Shown: piece after piece, positions 52,082 through 62,102 of the stretch
Layout of the letters: each line of letters opens with the position of its first letter
How positions within the stretch are numbered: position 1 is the first letter of the stretch
DNA from: Crocosphaera sp. UHCC 0190
GTDB taxonomy: Bacteria; Cyanobacteriota; Cyanobacteriia; Cyanobacteriales; Microcystaceae
Direction: 5' to 3'
Assembly (NCBI RefSeq): GCF_034932065.1
Contig: NZ_JAYGHP010000004.1
Coordinates: forward strand, 1 to 64,000
DNA: 64,000 nucleotides
Notes under the pieces: generated by a model
Database searches by the model: none
What the model saw: the letters and a program-made list of their open reading frames with translations, nothing else
Told to the model about the DNA's origin: nothing
Program-made: the position numbers and the translations under genes

Positions 52082-53038
52082 TTAAGCATTGACTAACTTA
52101 AAAGAATCTCCTTTGAGAGATGTTGATACATTTAAAGAAGATGTCTGACTAAGAATTGGGTTCTTTTTAGGGAGGTTGGGAGACAAAACTAAGCTGATTA
52201 ATTCAACATCAAGCATCTGAGGATAATTTTGCACAATTTGAGAACAGGATTGAATAAAGGTTTTTAACCAAGCTTGTGACCATTGTAATTTAATCGATGT
52301 TATAGGTGTTTCTAATTCCCCGTTAAAAATTACTTGTCCTGCGGAATCAATCTCAAATTGATCTAACCATTCAAACAAAGGACGAGAAGATTCCCAATAC
52401 TTTTTTGTCATGGTTTTTCCTAGATAACGATAACTAATTTGATTGAGATAATTAAAAGTTTCTAGAAAGTCTTTGACAGTTATTTCTTGATGGATTTTTG
52501 GGGTTTCATTTTCTTCTATTTTTTCTGATTGATCAAAGTTCTGCTTTTTATCTTCTAGTTCTCTCATTTTGGCTTCTTGAGGATTAAAAGTCATCTCAAA
52601 TCTGGTTTGATTATTATAATAAGCACCTTCTAATTCGGCTCCGGCTAATTTCGCTCCATTCAAGTAAGCCTCACTAAAAATCGCTTCTTTAAAAGTGGAT
52701 TTTGTTAGGTAAGTTCCCGTTAAATATACCCTTTTAAAATTCGTTTGATAACAATTAGCTTTAATCAGATAAGCCTTGATTAAGGAAGCTCCCTCTAAGT
52801 TGGCTCCACTAAAATTGGCTCCGGTTAAATCTGCTTCATTCAGATAAGCTTCCCGTAAATCTGCCCCACTAAAATTAACATCTCTTAAATTAGCATAGCT
52901 GAGATCCACTCCCCGGAAATCTGTATTACTGAGGTCTAGTCCTCTTAAATTTGCACGCCGTAATTGATAGTCTTGAAAATTTCTTTGACCGGCTTGATAT
53001 TTTTGGGTAAGTTCAATCGCTTCTTGACTTTGAAACAT
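52082..53038 (-). CDS. pentapeptide-repeat protein
   Basis: 318 residues from the ATG at 53036-53038, which has a strong Shine-Dalgarno AGGAGG five bases upstream. An upstream in-frame extension (to 53272) is low-complexity hydrophobic sequence and unlikely to be coding. Residues 30-145 form tandem A(D/N)LxG pentapeptide repeats (RRANLRGLDLSNTDFRGVDLS-like) for a right-handed beta-helix. The C-terminal part (about 165-300) is helical with no recognised domain. No signal peptide, so cytoplasmic. Upstream of and divergent from pyrG. Confidence 0.85.
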   Translation of the reverse strand: MFQSQEAIELTQKYQAGQRNFQDYQLRRANLRGLDLSNTDFRGVDLSYANLRDVNFSGADLREAYLNEADLTGANFSGANLEGASLIKAYLIKANCYQTNFKRVYLTGTYLTKSTFKEAIFSEAYLNGAKLAGAELEGAYYNNQTRFEMTFNPQEAKMRELEDKKQNFDQSEKIEENETPKIHQEITVKDFLETFNYLNQISYRYLGKTMTKKYWESSRPLFEWLDQFEIDSAGQVIFNGELETPITSIKLQWSQAWLKTFIQSCSQIVQNYPQMLDVELISLVLSPNLPKKNPILSQTSSLNVSTSLKGDSFKLVNA

Positions 53039-53385
53039 TATTCCTCCTGGCTTTATTTCTAATGTATCTCTAGAAACATTCAATTTAAAAAAAGTAATAA
53101 ATTGTAATCTTATTAACTTATTATTTGTGTAAAAAAGTATGATAATTACATAATAAATTATCAACCGAACTGATGCGTAAATAGAGAATATTAATAGGTT
53201 AATTGATTTAGGTAATTCCTCGGAGTTGCTAATAAGTAAATTGTTCAAGTCTCTCTGGCCATATTGAATCAAAACTTAAACCGATAGGCAAGCTCAGCAG
53301 TCACCGTCTGAAGGTGATAGTTATCACAGTTAATAATTCATTAATCTTCGAGCAGTTCCGAGACGGAGCAGACAGGTTAAAATAA

Positions 53386-55077
<1,692 letters not shown>

Positions 55078-55199
55078 ACTGGATATTTATAATCCTGTAA
55101 TCCACAAAAGCGGTAGTAAGACACTAGCGTACATAGCTAATTTCCTGACACATAATATTTCTTAATCTCATTCTTAAATCAGTAAAAGGAAAGGGAAGT

Positions 55200-55250
55200 G
55201 ACATACTCCCAGCACTAAGTCGGAGTACCGACTATAGTGTGGGCTTCTTA
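55200..55250 (-). mobile_element. right end of TnpB element with guide-RNA-like hairpin
   Basis: A long imperfect hairpin (55208-55243: CCCA..CACTA with TAGTG.TGGG around AGTCGG-AGTA-CCGACT) overlaps the tnpB stop codon. In IS200/IS605 elements this place holds the transposon right end and the 3' scaffold of the TnpB guide RNA (reRNA), whose guide is the flanking sequence just beyond the end. It would read into about 55185-55205 on the minus strand. Confidence 0.6.
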
Positions 55251-56449
55251 CCAACTCCATCTATCGATTCGGATACTCGGTAAGCTTTAAGAACGGAATG
55301 CCCTACCGCCCTATATTTGATATTGATAGCCGCATTAAAATCCCGATCAATTGTTAATTGACAATGGGGACAAGAATGAACTCTATCTTTCAATTCTTTG
55401 GGAACTTTAACCCCGCATCCAGAGCAATCTTGTGTTGTACCATTAGGATTTACTTCGATTACCAACTGACCAGCTTTTTCAGCTTTCTCCTTGAGAATTG
55501 AAATAAATTGTCCCCATCCAGCATCATTAACACTTAAACTCAGTCTGCTTTTAGCTAATCCCTTTATGTTTAAATTTTCAATGGCTATAACTTCATTTTT
55601 TGCCAGTAAATGATTAGCTGTTTTAAAATGAAAGTCTTTTCTTTTATTGGCTACCTTCTGATGAAGTTTTGCCAATCTTTTAACTGCTTTGCGTCTATTT
55701 TTAGAACCTTTTTGCTGACGACTAACTCCCTTTTGAACTACCTTTAGCTGTTTTAATAACTTTCGATAGTGTTGGGGAATAGTTACATTTTCTCCCTCAC
55801 TGTCTACCAAAAATTCCTTTAATCCCAAATCAATACCTAGAGTGTTATTTAAACCAGGTTGAATATTAGGAGTAAAGTTAGGTACAGATTTATCTTCTAG
55901 AGATAAAATCACATACCAACCGTCAGCTTTACGGACAATAGTAGCTGTTTTAATTAGAAAACCACTAGGTAAAGGACGATGTTGAATCAGTTTTATCTTC
56001 CCAATAATAGGAAGATTAATATATTTTCCCTCTAAACAATTTTGTTTAACTTGAGGGAAAGTAAAAGAATGATAACGCCCTTCTCCTTTAAATCTTGGTC
56101 TTCCTGAACGCTTACCATTACTATCACCTTTTAGCCATTTTTGAAAAGTAAAATCAACCCGCTTAATACAGTCTTGTAACACTTGAGACTGTATATTTTT
56201 ATAATCAGGAAATAAGGCTTTAGTATTAATTAAATCCTTTTTCTGACTATAATAATCAGGCTTTTCTTTTAACTCAGGTAAATGGCATATTAAAGGACAA
56301 GAATTAACATCACAACGATTACGTTCCCACCAATTAAAACGTTCTGCTAGACGATAGTTGTACTGCCACCTTAAAAGGCTCAGCCAACTGTCAAATCTGG
56401 CAGTTTGTTCAGGAGTTGGGCGTAATCGATACTGATATGCTAGTCTCAT
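55232..56449 (-). CDS. tnpB: TnpB RNA-guided nuclease of IS200/IS605 family
   Basis: 405 residues. N-terminal helix-turn-helix/WED-like part (RLAYQYRLRPTPEQTARFD), RuvC motif I with the catalytic Asp in LGIDLGLKEFLVD (about 207), RuvC II Glu in AIENLNIKGLAKS (about 295), a zinc finger CSGCG...CPHC and RuvC III Asp in DRDFNAAINIKYRAVG. All catalytic residues are present. TnpB cuts DNA guided by a short RNA from the element end. No tnpA is next to it, so the element is non-autonomous. It stands between pyrG and efp. Confidence 0.93.
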   Translation of the reverse strand: MRLAYQYRLRPTPEQTARFDSWLSLLRWQYNYRLAERFNWWERNRCDVNSCPLICHLPELKEKPDYYSQKKDLINTKALFPDYKNIQSQVLQDCIKRVDFTFQKWLKGDSNGKRSGRPRFKGEGRYHSFTFPQVKQNCLEGKYINLPIIGKIKLIQHRPLPSGFLIKTATIVRKADGWYVILSLEDKSVPNFTPNIQPGLNNTLGIDLGLKEFLVDSEGENVTIPQHYRKLLKQLKVVQKGVSRQQKGSKNRRKAVKRLAKLHQKVANKRKDFHFKTANHLLAKNEVIAIENLNIKGLAKSRLSLSVNDAGWGQFISILKEKAEKAGQLVIEVNPNGTTQDCSGCGVKVPKELKDRVHSCPHCQLTIDRDFNAAINIKYRAVGHSVLKAYRVSESIDGVGKKPTL

Positions 56450-56830
56450 GGTAAAATTTTAGCAGATAAATCATAGGTGCTGACCGCGATTCATGAGGCA
56501 GCGCGGTCTTGGGGTCTCCCCAAGTTGAGCGACTGCCGTGCCGACGCTAACCCAAGGGTATAGCGCGGGGCTTCTCGCGGCGGAAGCTAAAACAATATCG
56601 CCAGCTTCTGGTGAGTTTTATGGGGGTAAAAATTGAGAGACATAATATTAACAACCACTAAGAGAAGAATATTTGATTAATCTTAAATTTTTTTCAAGTA
56701 TGGTAGTGTTAAATCTTGCAAAAATTGTCTTATTGTAAAAAAACTTATTAATAAAGGTGTAAATGACACATCCCCAGTCCCCAATCTCTTGTAAAATGAA
56801 TCTTGACTTTCTAAGCTCTAAAAGCCTTTC
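56450..56830. other. non-coding region between tnpB and efp
   Basis: About 380 bp without a gene. It contains the tnpB start region and left end (not precisely located), a repeat island at 56481-56600 and a T/A-rich stretch before efp. No gene can be supported. Confidence 0.55.
56481..56600. repeat. palindromic repeat island
   Basis: GACCGCG (56482-56488) pairs with CGCGGTC (56502-56508), followed directly by CTTGGGG-TCT-CCCCAAG (56508-56524), then GACTGCCGTGCCGACGC and GCTTC-TCGCGGCG-GAAGC (about 56570-56588). It is GC-rich in an AT-rich genome and of a kind I have seen repeated in cyanobacterial spacers. It may be part of the TnpB element left end or a separate repeat. Confidence 0.55.
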
Positions 56831-57391
56831 ATGATTTCTAGTAACGATTTTCGGAGCGGTGTCACCATTGAACTCGATGGCTCAGTGTGGCGTGTTATTG
56901 AATTCCTGCACGTTAAACCAGGCAAGGGTTCCGCCTTTGTGCGGACAAAATTAAAAAATGCCCAAACTGGAAGTGTGGTTGAAAAAACATTCCGCGCAGG
57001 GGAAACCGTTCCCCAAGCTACCCTGGAAAAGCGCACCATGCAACATACCTATAAAGAAGGGGATCAATACGTCTTTATGGATATGGAAACCTTTGAAGAA
57101 GCACGTCTAAATCCCAATCAAATGGGAACTGCTGTCAATTATGTCAAAGAAGAAATGTCCGCAGATATTGTCTTCTGGAACGATCAAGTGTTAGAAGTTC
57201 AATTACCGACTTCAGTCATTTTAGAAATAACTGAGACAGATCCAGGGGTTAAAGGAGATACAGCCACAGGGGGAACTAAACCCGCTATTGTGGAAACTGG
57301 GGCCCAAGTCATGGTTCCATTATTTATTTCCATTGGCGAAAGAATTAAAGTGGATACCCGTGATGGTTCCTATTTAGGACGGGAAACCTAA
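56831..57391 (+). CDS. efp: translation elongation factor P
   Basis: 186 residues with KOW-like N-terminal domain and two OB domains (about 65-125 and 130-186). The tip loop KPGKGSAFV (about 29-37) holds Lys32. It relieves ribosome stalling at polyproline stretches. It is followed 78 bp later by accB, a known cyanobacterial arrangement. A hairpin with a T-run lies between them. Confidence 0.97.
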   Translation: MISSNDFRSGVTIELDGSVWRVIEFLHVKPGKGSAFVRTKLKNAQTGSVVEKTFRAGETVPQATLEKRTMQHTYKEGDQYVFMDMETFEEARLNPNQMGTAVNYVKEEMSADIVFWNDQVLEVQLPTSVILEITETDPGVKGDTATGGTKPAIVETGAQVMVPLFISIGERIKVDTRDGSYLGRET

Positions 57392-57415
57392 CCCGTTAAT
57401 GTTAATGTTGAAATC

Positions 57416-57444
57416 GGTTGTCTGCATTGCGGCAACCTCTTTTT
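57416..57444 (+). terminator. attenuator-like hairpin between efp and accB
   Basis: GGTTGTC-tgcattgc-GGCAACC with one wobble pair, followed by TCTTTTT. It may reduce read-through from efp to accB. Confidence 0.5.
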
Positions 57445-57469
57445 GACCGTATTATGGGATGGATAATTT

Positions 57470-57946
57470 GTGTCAATTAATTTTAATGAACTGCGAGAAT
57501 TATTAGGGGCGATCGCTCAAACCGACATAGCAGAAGTCACTTTAAAAACAGAGACGTTTGAGTTAAAGGTACGTCGTGGGGTGACAGCTAGTTCTCCTCC
57601 CCCTGTTTTACCCTCAGAAGCGGTTATTACCCCTACTCATTCCCTTCCTGCTGTATCTACTCAAACACCAGCAGAAACGCCCCCACCTTCCCCAGCAGAG
57701 AAGAAATGGGTAGCGATCGCTTCTCCCATGGTAGGAACATTTTATCGCGCTCCGGCACCGGATGAAGCTGCCTTTGTAGAAGTAGGCGATCGCGTGAGTA
57801 ATGGCCAGACGGTTTGTATTATTGAAGCGATGAAATTGATGAATGAAATTGAGGCGGAAACCACAGGGGAAGTGATGGAAGTGGTAGTTGCTAATGGGGA
57901 ACCTGTCGAATATGGACAAACTTTAATGTGGGTGAATCCTAGTTAA
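57470..57946 (+). CDS. accB: biotin carboxyl carrier protein of acetyl-CoA carboxylase
   Basis: 158 residues. N-terminal helical region, a Pro/Thr/Ser-rich linker (about 46-80), and the C-terminal biotinyl domain with EAMKLMNEIEA, in which Lys122 carries biotin. It shuttles carboxyl groups from AccC to AccAD in fatty acid synthesis. Starts at GTG 57470. Directly downstream of efp. Confidence 0.96.
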   Translation: MSINFNELRELLGAIAQTDIAEVTLKTETFELKVRRGVTASSPPPVLPSEAVITPTHSLPAVSTQTPAETPPPSPAEKKWVAIASPMVGTFYRAPAPDEAAFVEVGDRVSNGQTVCIIEAMKLMNEIEAETTGEVMEVVVANGEPVEYGQTLMWVNPS

Positions 57947-57980
57947 CCTGAGTTCATAATATGAAATCGCGCTTATTTTT

Positions 57981-58033
57981 GCTACAAATGACTGGAAGGG
58001 AGCAAGGGGAACAATTATTTGTAGCATTTTTTT
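57981..58033 (+). terminator. terminator after accB
   Basis: Perfect 9-bp arms GCTACAAAT (57981-57989) and ATTTGTAGC (58017-58025) followed by A and seven T's. Good Rho-independent terminator shape with a long loop. Confidence 0.7.
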
Positions 58034-58085
58034 ACTTGATATTAGATGAATTATGAATTCTTTAGGAAAGGTTTCAATCCTTCGA

Positions 58086-59750
58086 TTAATGATTGCGATT
58101 AAATCGTTCTATGGACTGTTTTAAAGCGTCGGAAGACTTTTGAGTTATTAGGTAGGCTTTAAAGGGTTCTTTTTGGCTTAAATAGTTGGTATAAATGGCT
58201 TGAAGATAGGGAGCAAAGTCTGAATTTTTCGCAATATAGGTTTCAAAAAAGGCTAAAGTTAAGGCATTATTGTATTGACTTAATAATTCAGGACTGGGAA
58301 GAGTTAAATTAGGAACAGAACCAATTAAGTCGGTAATTCCTGCATCTAAATTTGAGAAATCAAGGTGAGCTTGTCCTTCAATTAGGACTAAATATTTATG
58401 GGGAGTGGTAAACCAAGGAAAAGAGCGAACCTGTTCAAAAATAGCGGGAGTCGCGGGATCATACGTTCCTGCTCCAATAAATACAGGGATCTGAATTTTA
58501 CTTAGTCCTTTTTGCCCAAAAATACTACTATTAACGGGGTTGACAGCTAAAATTGCTGTGACTCTTTCATCCCGAAAATCATAATCTTTCCTTTCTAATT
58601 TTAAGGCGCGACATTGAAGTAATAAGGAAGTATTTAAGTAACTCAATTCTTGGTTACATTCCTGTTTTAAATTATCAAAATTAAGGGTAGCTCCTGCAAT
58701 TGCTAAAGCAGTATAACCGCCGAAAGAATGCCCGACTACACCGACATTTTTTAAGTCTAATTTTCCCTCAAAGTCTATCTTATTGCGTCGCTCTAATTGG
58801 TCAATAACATAACTAATATCTTGAGGACGGTTGACAAATTCCTTAACCTCAAACACTTCCCTTCTGTACCCTTCTAAAAGATTTTGAATTTGTTGGTAAT
58901 CACTGCCTGGATGTTGAGGAATAACAACAACAAAACCATAGGATGCAAGATAGTTTGCTTCTTTCAAAAAATCTTCAGGACGAGAGGCTAACCCATGAGA
59001 AAAAATGATGACAGGTGTTTTATCTTGTCTCAACTTTTGGGGTCTATAAATATCAACATAAAAACGACGATTTCTTTTTTTATCAGTAAGTAACCAGGTT
59101 TGTTTGGGGGAAATGTCAAATTGTCCAGGTTTGGTAATATCTAGTAATTGACTAAAATAAACCTGGGGAGATTTTTTGGCTTCAAGGTTTGAAAGAATGG
59201 CAATTTCTTCTGTGAAAAATTCTGTTCCTTTAATCACAGTTTCTATAGCTTCAGATAAAGCGATAGAGGATTCAATATCAATTTGCATATTGGTAGGAAG
59301 TTTTTTGAGAAAATTAATTAGGGTTAATCCTTCCGGCTCAAAAGCTGCTTGTACCATCGCTCCTCGCAGGGCATATTTACCATTACGTCCCCCTTGAATA
59401 GCCACATAATTACCAAAAAGCTTGAGAATTTCTTCTCCAATTTCTGTATTAAAAAAACGAGAAAGTTGAACGGGACTCACGGGGGAAGCTTGAATCAGTG
59501 CTTGTCGAAAATTGGCTTTTTGTTCTTCATCAACCCCTGCCATATTAAGATAAAATTCTAAGTTGTCATCAATAATTCCCTCTCTGGCAAATTTTTCTAA
59601 AGAATTGACTCTAACTGATAGGTTTAATGAACCATAGATTAAGTAGATTTTTTCGGCTGCTTGGATAGGTAAAATTGTTAGTAAAATAGCTAGAATACTC
59701 AGGGGTAAAGAAATCAGAAACGGTTTAAATAACCAATAATTAAAAGCCAT
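58086..59750 (-). CDS. alpha/beta hydrolase with DUF1400 N-terminus
   Basis: 554 residues. The signal-like hydrophobic N-terminus (about 8-30) is followed by a DUF1400-type helical domain (about 30-150) found on cyanobacterial hydrolases, and then an alpha/beta hydrolase domain (about 210-510) with the oxyanion segment VIIFSHGLASRPED and the nucleophile Ser in GVVGHSFGGYTALA (about 343). The acid and His lie near GTYDPATP and GQAHLDFS. It resembles dienelactone-hydrolase or platelet-activating-factor-acetylhydrolase-like enzymes. Substrate unknown; probably an ester or lipid at the periplasmic side. Confidence 0.85.
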   Translation of the reverse strand: MAFNYWLFKPFLISLPLSILAILLTILPIQAAEKIYLIYGSLNLSVRVNSLEKFAREGIIDDNLEFYLNMAGVDEEQKANFRQALIQASPVSPVQLSRFFNTEIGEEILKLFGNYVAIQGGRNGKYALRGAMVQAAFEPEGLTLINFLKKLPTNMQIDIESSIALSEAIETVIKGTEFFTEEIAILSNLEAKKSPQVYFSQLLDITKPGQFDISPKQTWLLTDKKRNRRFYVDIYRPQKLRQDKTPVIIFSHGLASRPEDFLKEANYLASYGFVVVIPQHPGSDYQQIQNLLEGYRREVFEVKEFVNRPQDISYVIDQLERRNKIDFEGKLDLKNVGVVGHSFGGYTALAIAGATLNFDNLKQECNQELSYLNTSLLLQCRALKLERKDYDFRDERVTAILAVNPVNSSIFGQKGLSKIQIPVFIGAGTYDPATPAIFEQVRSFPWFTTPHKYLVLIEGQAHLDFSNLDAGITDLIGSVPNLTLPSPELLSQYNNALTLAFFETYIAKNSDFAPYLQAIYTNYLSQKEPFKAYLITQKSSDALKQSIERFNRNH

Positions 59751-59907
59751 AACTTAGCGGGTGAGAGGATAGCTAAAAAACAGGATTGACGTTTTTAGAC
59801 AAATTAAAAACATTCGTCTAAAATTGTTCTATTTACATTGTAAATTTTTTTCTGTAACTTGAATTAAAATTATGGGATGATGACCTATAATAATCTTTAA
59901 CTGTTAT

Positions 59908-60105
59908 ATGTTGATGACAATGTCTAAAAATTTATCTTATTGGTTATTAGGTCTATTATTGATTGTGACGACAACAACCATAACCCAATATTTTCAAGTA
60001 GGAATGATGGGATTAACTGTATTTATTTTAGCCTATTTAACCAAAGGAATGCGACGCAGTAAACTTAAAAATCACATTCCATCAAACGCGCGAGAAAAAA
60101 GTTAG
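59908..60105 (+). CDS. small hypothetical membrane protein
   Basis: 65 residues with two hydrophobic segments (about 11-27 and 33-48) and a basic tail (KGMRRSKLKNHIPSN). Start may be the ATG at 59908, 59914 or 59920. Its 3' end overlaps the convergent GUN4-domain gene by 41 bp. No family recognised; likely real because of the length and transmembrane pattern, but modest support. Confidence 0.5.
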   Translation: MLMTMSKNLSYWLLGLLLIVTTTTITQYFQVGMMGLTVFILAYLTKGMRRSKLKNHIPSNAREKS

Positions 60106-60652
60106 CTAATTTAGTTCCGTAGGGAGAAACCCACCATTGCATGGGTAATTGACCTTGGGGTGCGGATAAACTAAAATTCATAGTATCATAGTCTTTTAGT
60201 CCTAATTTCTTGGGGTCATCTTTCCAGCCAAATTTAAACGCAGCTTCCGATAAAACCTTAAAACTTCCTTCCATAACTGACTGAGGTGTTCCCCCCACTT
60301 CTTGATAAATTTTTAGTTGAATACTAAACCCAAAATGCTCATTACTATAGCTACACCATAGTCGATCAATAACTTTCAAGACATGACTTGGATAGGTTTT
60401 TAGATCTCCAGGAGTTAGATCGTCTTGTGAAGCTTTTCCTTCTACTTCTAACATAACTTTCATGGTTTCTTGATCTGCTTCTTTGAAGTTTCCTGCTGCT
60501 AATAATTCCTGTAATTTTTCATAGCGATAAACATCCGGTAATAACAACAGAACTTTCTCTAATCTTTGCTCTAGTTGTGTAATTCGTTTCGTCAATTCTA
60601 GTTCTTTTTGACTGGGTTCATTGAAGTCAATCTTAGAATCTAATTCGGTCAT
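60065..60652 (-). CDS. GUN4-domain protein, copy A
   Basis: 195 residues: a short coiled coil (about 15-40) and a GUN4 domain (about 40-190) with RYEKLQELLAAGNFKEADQETMKVML and VIDRLWCSYSNEHFGFSIQLKIYQEVGG. GUN4 binds porphyrins and stimulates Mg-chelatase in chlorophyll synthesis. This one lacks the N-terminal helical-bundle domain of the cyanobacterial Gun4, so it is a paralogue. It is the last gene of a leftward three-gene set with a secreted protein and another GUN4 protein. Porphyrin binding is inferred from the family only. Confidence 0.85.
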   Translation of the reverse strand: MTELDSKIDFNEPSQKELELTKRITQLEQRLEKVLLLLPDVYRYEKLQELLAAGNFKEADQETMKVMLEVEGKASQDDLTPGDLKTYPSHVLKVIDRLWCSYSNEHFGFSIQLKIYQEVGGTPQSVMEGSFKVLSEAAFKFGWKDDPKKLGLKDYDTMNFSLSAPQGQLPMQWWVSPYGTKLANFFLARLMECDF

Positions 60653-60670
60653 ATTTTAAAAATCCTAGGG

Positions 60671-61351
60671 TTAATTTAAAAGGCGAAAAGAATCGAAAAA
60701 GCTGAGAATATTGGTCGAAATTTGCTCAACATTATTATTTTGTCCAGCCGCCAAAACATAAATTTTTTGATTAATGAGATAAACCCGGAAACTAATAAGT
60801 TCATCTTCATGTTTCATGGTTAATTCTTGACCTAAATATTGTTGCCAAGTAATATCTTTATCTGTTAATAAAATAAAATTTGTCTGTTTAACAATACCCT
60901 CTCTTACTGCTAACAATAACTGAGTTGGGTTAGCCAGTTGAGAGGAGGATAAATCCTCAGAATAGGCAGCAACAAAGCGATAGGGTTTGGGTTGAGTAGC
61001 AAACACTTCAAAGGATAAATTACTCTTACCTAAATCTAGGATAATCGTTTCCAGACTTTGGATTCCTTGAGGCATCCAAACTGAAAAATTACCATCTCTA
61101 AAGAGAAATTTTTGCCATTGCAATTGTCCGCTATCAATGGTTAAAATTTGGGCCGGATGTTCAATTTCTGTTGCCGGGGTTTCCGGTTGTTGTTGCAGTC
61201 GTTGAATTTCCTGTTCCATTAATAGTTGTCCATCTCGAAAAAAAGTCGGACGATCAAATCTTCCTTGGGCCAAAACTTGACTTATGGGATCACACAAACA
61301 ACCTAAAATCAGAAGAAATCGTAAAAAATTCACACTTAAGCTAATTCGCAT
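60671..61351 (-). CDS. secreted hypothetical protein between GUN4 paralogues
   Basis: 226 residues with signal peptide (about 1-28, ending QVLAQ). The mature part contains LQWQKFLFRDGNFSVWMPQG and YRFVAAYSEDLSSSQLANP-type segments, suggesting a PsbP-like or DUF1795-like beta fold, which I cannot prove. It overlaps the upstream GUN4 gene by 16 bp and lies 18 bp before the downstream one, so the three genes are probably one operon. Function unknown. Confidence 0.7.
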   Translation of the reverse strand: MRISLSVNFLRFLLILGCLCDPISQVLAQGRFDRPTFFRDGQLLMEQEIQRLQQQPETPATEIEHPAQILTIDSGQLQWQKFLFRDGNFSVWMPQGIQSLETIILDLGKSNLSFEVFATQPKPYRFVAAYSEDLSSSQLANPTQLLLAVREGIVKQTNFILLTDKDITWQQYLGQELTMKHEDELISFRVYLINQKIYVLAAGQNNNVEQISTNILSFFDSFRLLN

Positions 61352-61917
61352 TCAATTAATCGCATAAAACAAAAAGTCGCCATTTTAAACCCATAAGGAG
61401 ACTTCCACCAAATTGCCGGAAAACAACCTACTGGAGCCGATAAGCTAAACTCTAAATTATCATAGTTATCCCCTTGCCATTGTCCATTTTTGCGCCAACC
61501 AACGCGATCGCCATATTTCTCCAGGATATCGACATTTTGACTGCGTAGGCTGTCTATATTGCCCCCGACTTCCTCATACAGACTCAACTGTACACTAAAC
61601 CCAAAGCGATCGCCGCTATAGTCTCGCCACAGTCTATCAATGACCTGGAGAATATTACAGGGCAATTTCGTCATATCATTAGGAGTCATGTTGTCTCGAT
61701 CTCTGTTGACTGCTTCGAGGATGACTTGGGTGGTTTCTTGATCTGCTTCTTTGAATTTTCCTGCTTTTAATAAGGCTTGTAATTGGCTATATCTGTCAAT
61801 ATCCGAGACTAATTTCAGTTTTTCTTCTAAATCAGCGACTCTATCCGTCAAAGCTTGCAATTGGGTGAAAATTTCGCATAATTCAGGGTGAGTTTCTAGG
61901 GTAAATGGGTCAGACAT
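61336..61917 (-). CDS. GUN4-domain protein, copy B
   Basis: 193 residues with the same build as copy A: an N-terminal coiled coil (about 12-38), and a GUN4 domain (about 40-190) with RYSQLQALLKAGKFKEADQETTQVIL and VIDRLWRDYSGDRFGFSVQLSLYEEVGG. It lacks the Gun4 N-terminal domain. First gene of the three-gene set. The paralogues share many residues across the GUN4 domain, a sign of duplication. Confidence 0.85.
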   Translation of the reverse strand: MSDPFTLETHPELCEIFTQLQALTDRVADLEEKLKLVSDIDRYSQLQALLKAGKFKEADQETTQVILEAVNRDRDNMTPNDMTKLPCNILQVIDRLWRDYSGDRFGFSVQLSLYEEVGGNIDSLRSQNVDILEKYGDRVGWRKNGQWQGDNYDNLEFSLSAPVGCFPAIWWKSPYGFKMATFCFMRLIECELA

Positions 61918-61970
61918 AATTAGGATGAAACCTCATATTGATGATATCTTAAGAAAGTTCAGACAAATCT

Positions 61971-62032
61971 CAGGAAATTCTCAGTTCTCCTCGTTTTAAT
62001 GATCTTACAACTTAAGCAGACAGGAAATTCTC
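61971..62032. promoter_or_regulatory. direct repeat CAGGAAATTCTC upstream of arsM
   Basis: CAGGAAATTCTC occurs at 61971-61982 and 62021-62032, 50 bp apart, about five helical turns, in the spacer between the GUN4 gene and arsM. AATGATC (61998-62004) and GATCATT (62044-62050) form an inverted pair around the second copy. Possible operator for arsM or the divergent operon; no regulator is identified. Confidence 0.4.
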
Positions 62033-62102
62033 GGCAGTTTGTTGATCATTTGAGCATTGCTTTTAATTTCTCTATTCTAGTTTACAAAAAGGAACGCATT
62101 CT

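Noticed and set aside
53039-53272. Upstream extension of the pentapeptide gene start
   Set aside because: The stretch is low-complexity and hydrophobic, and the ATG at 53038 has an AGGAGG Shine-Dalgarno.
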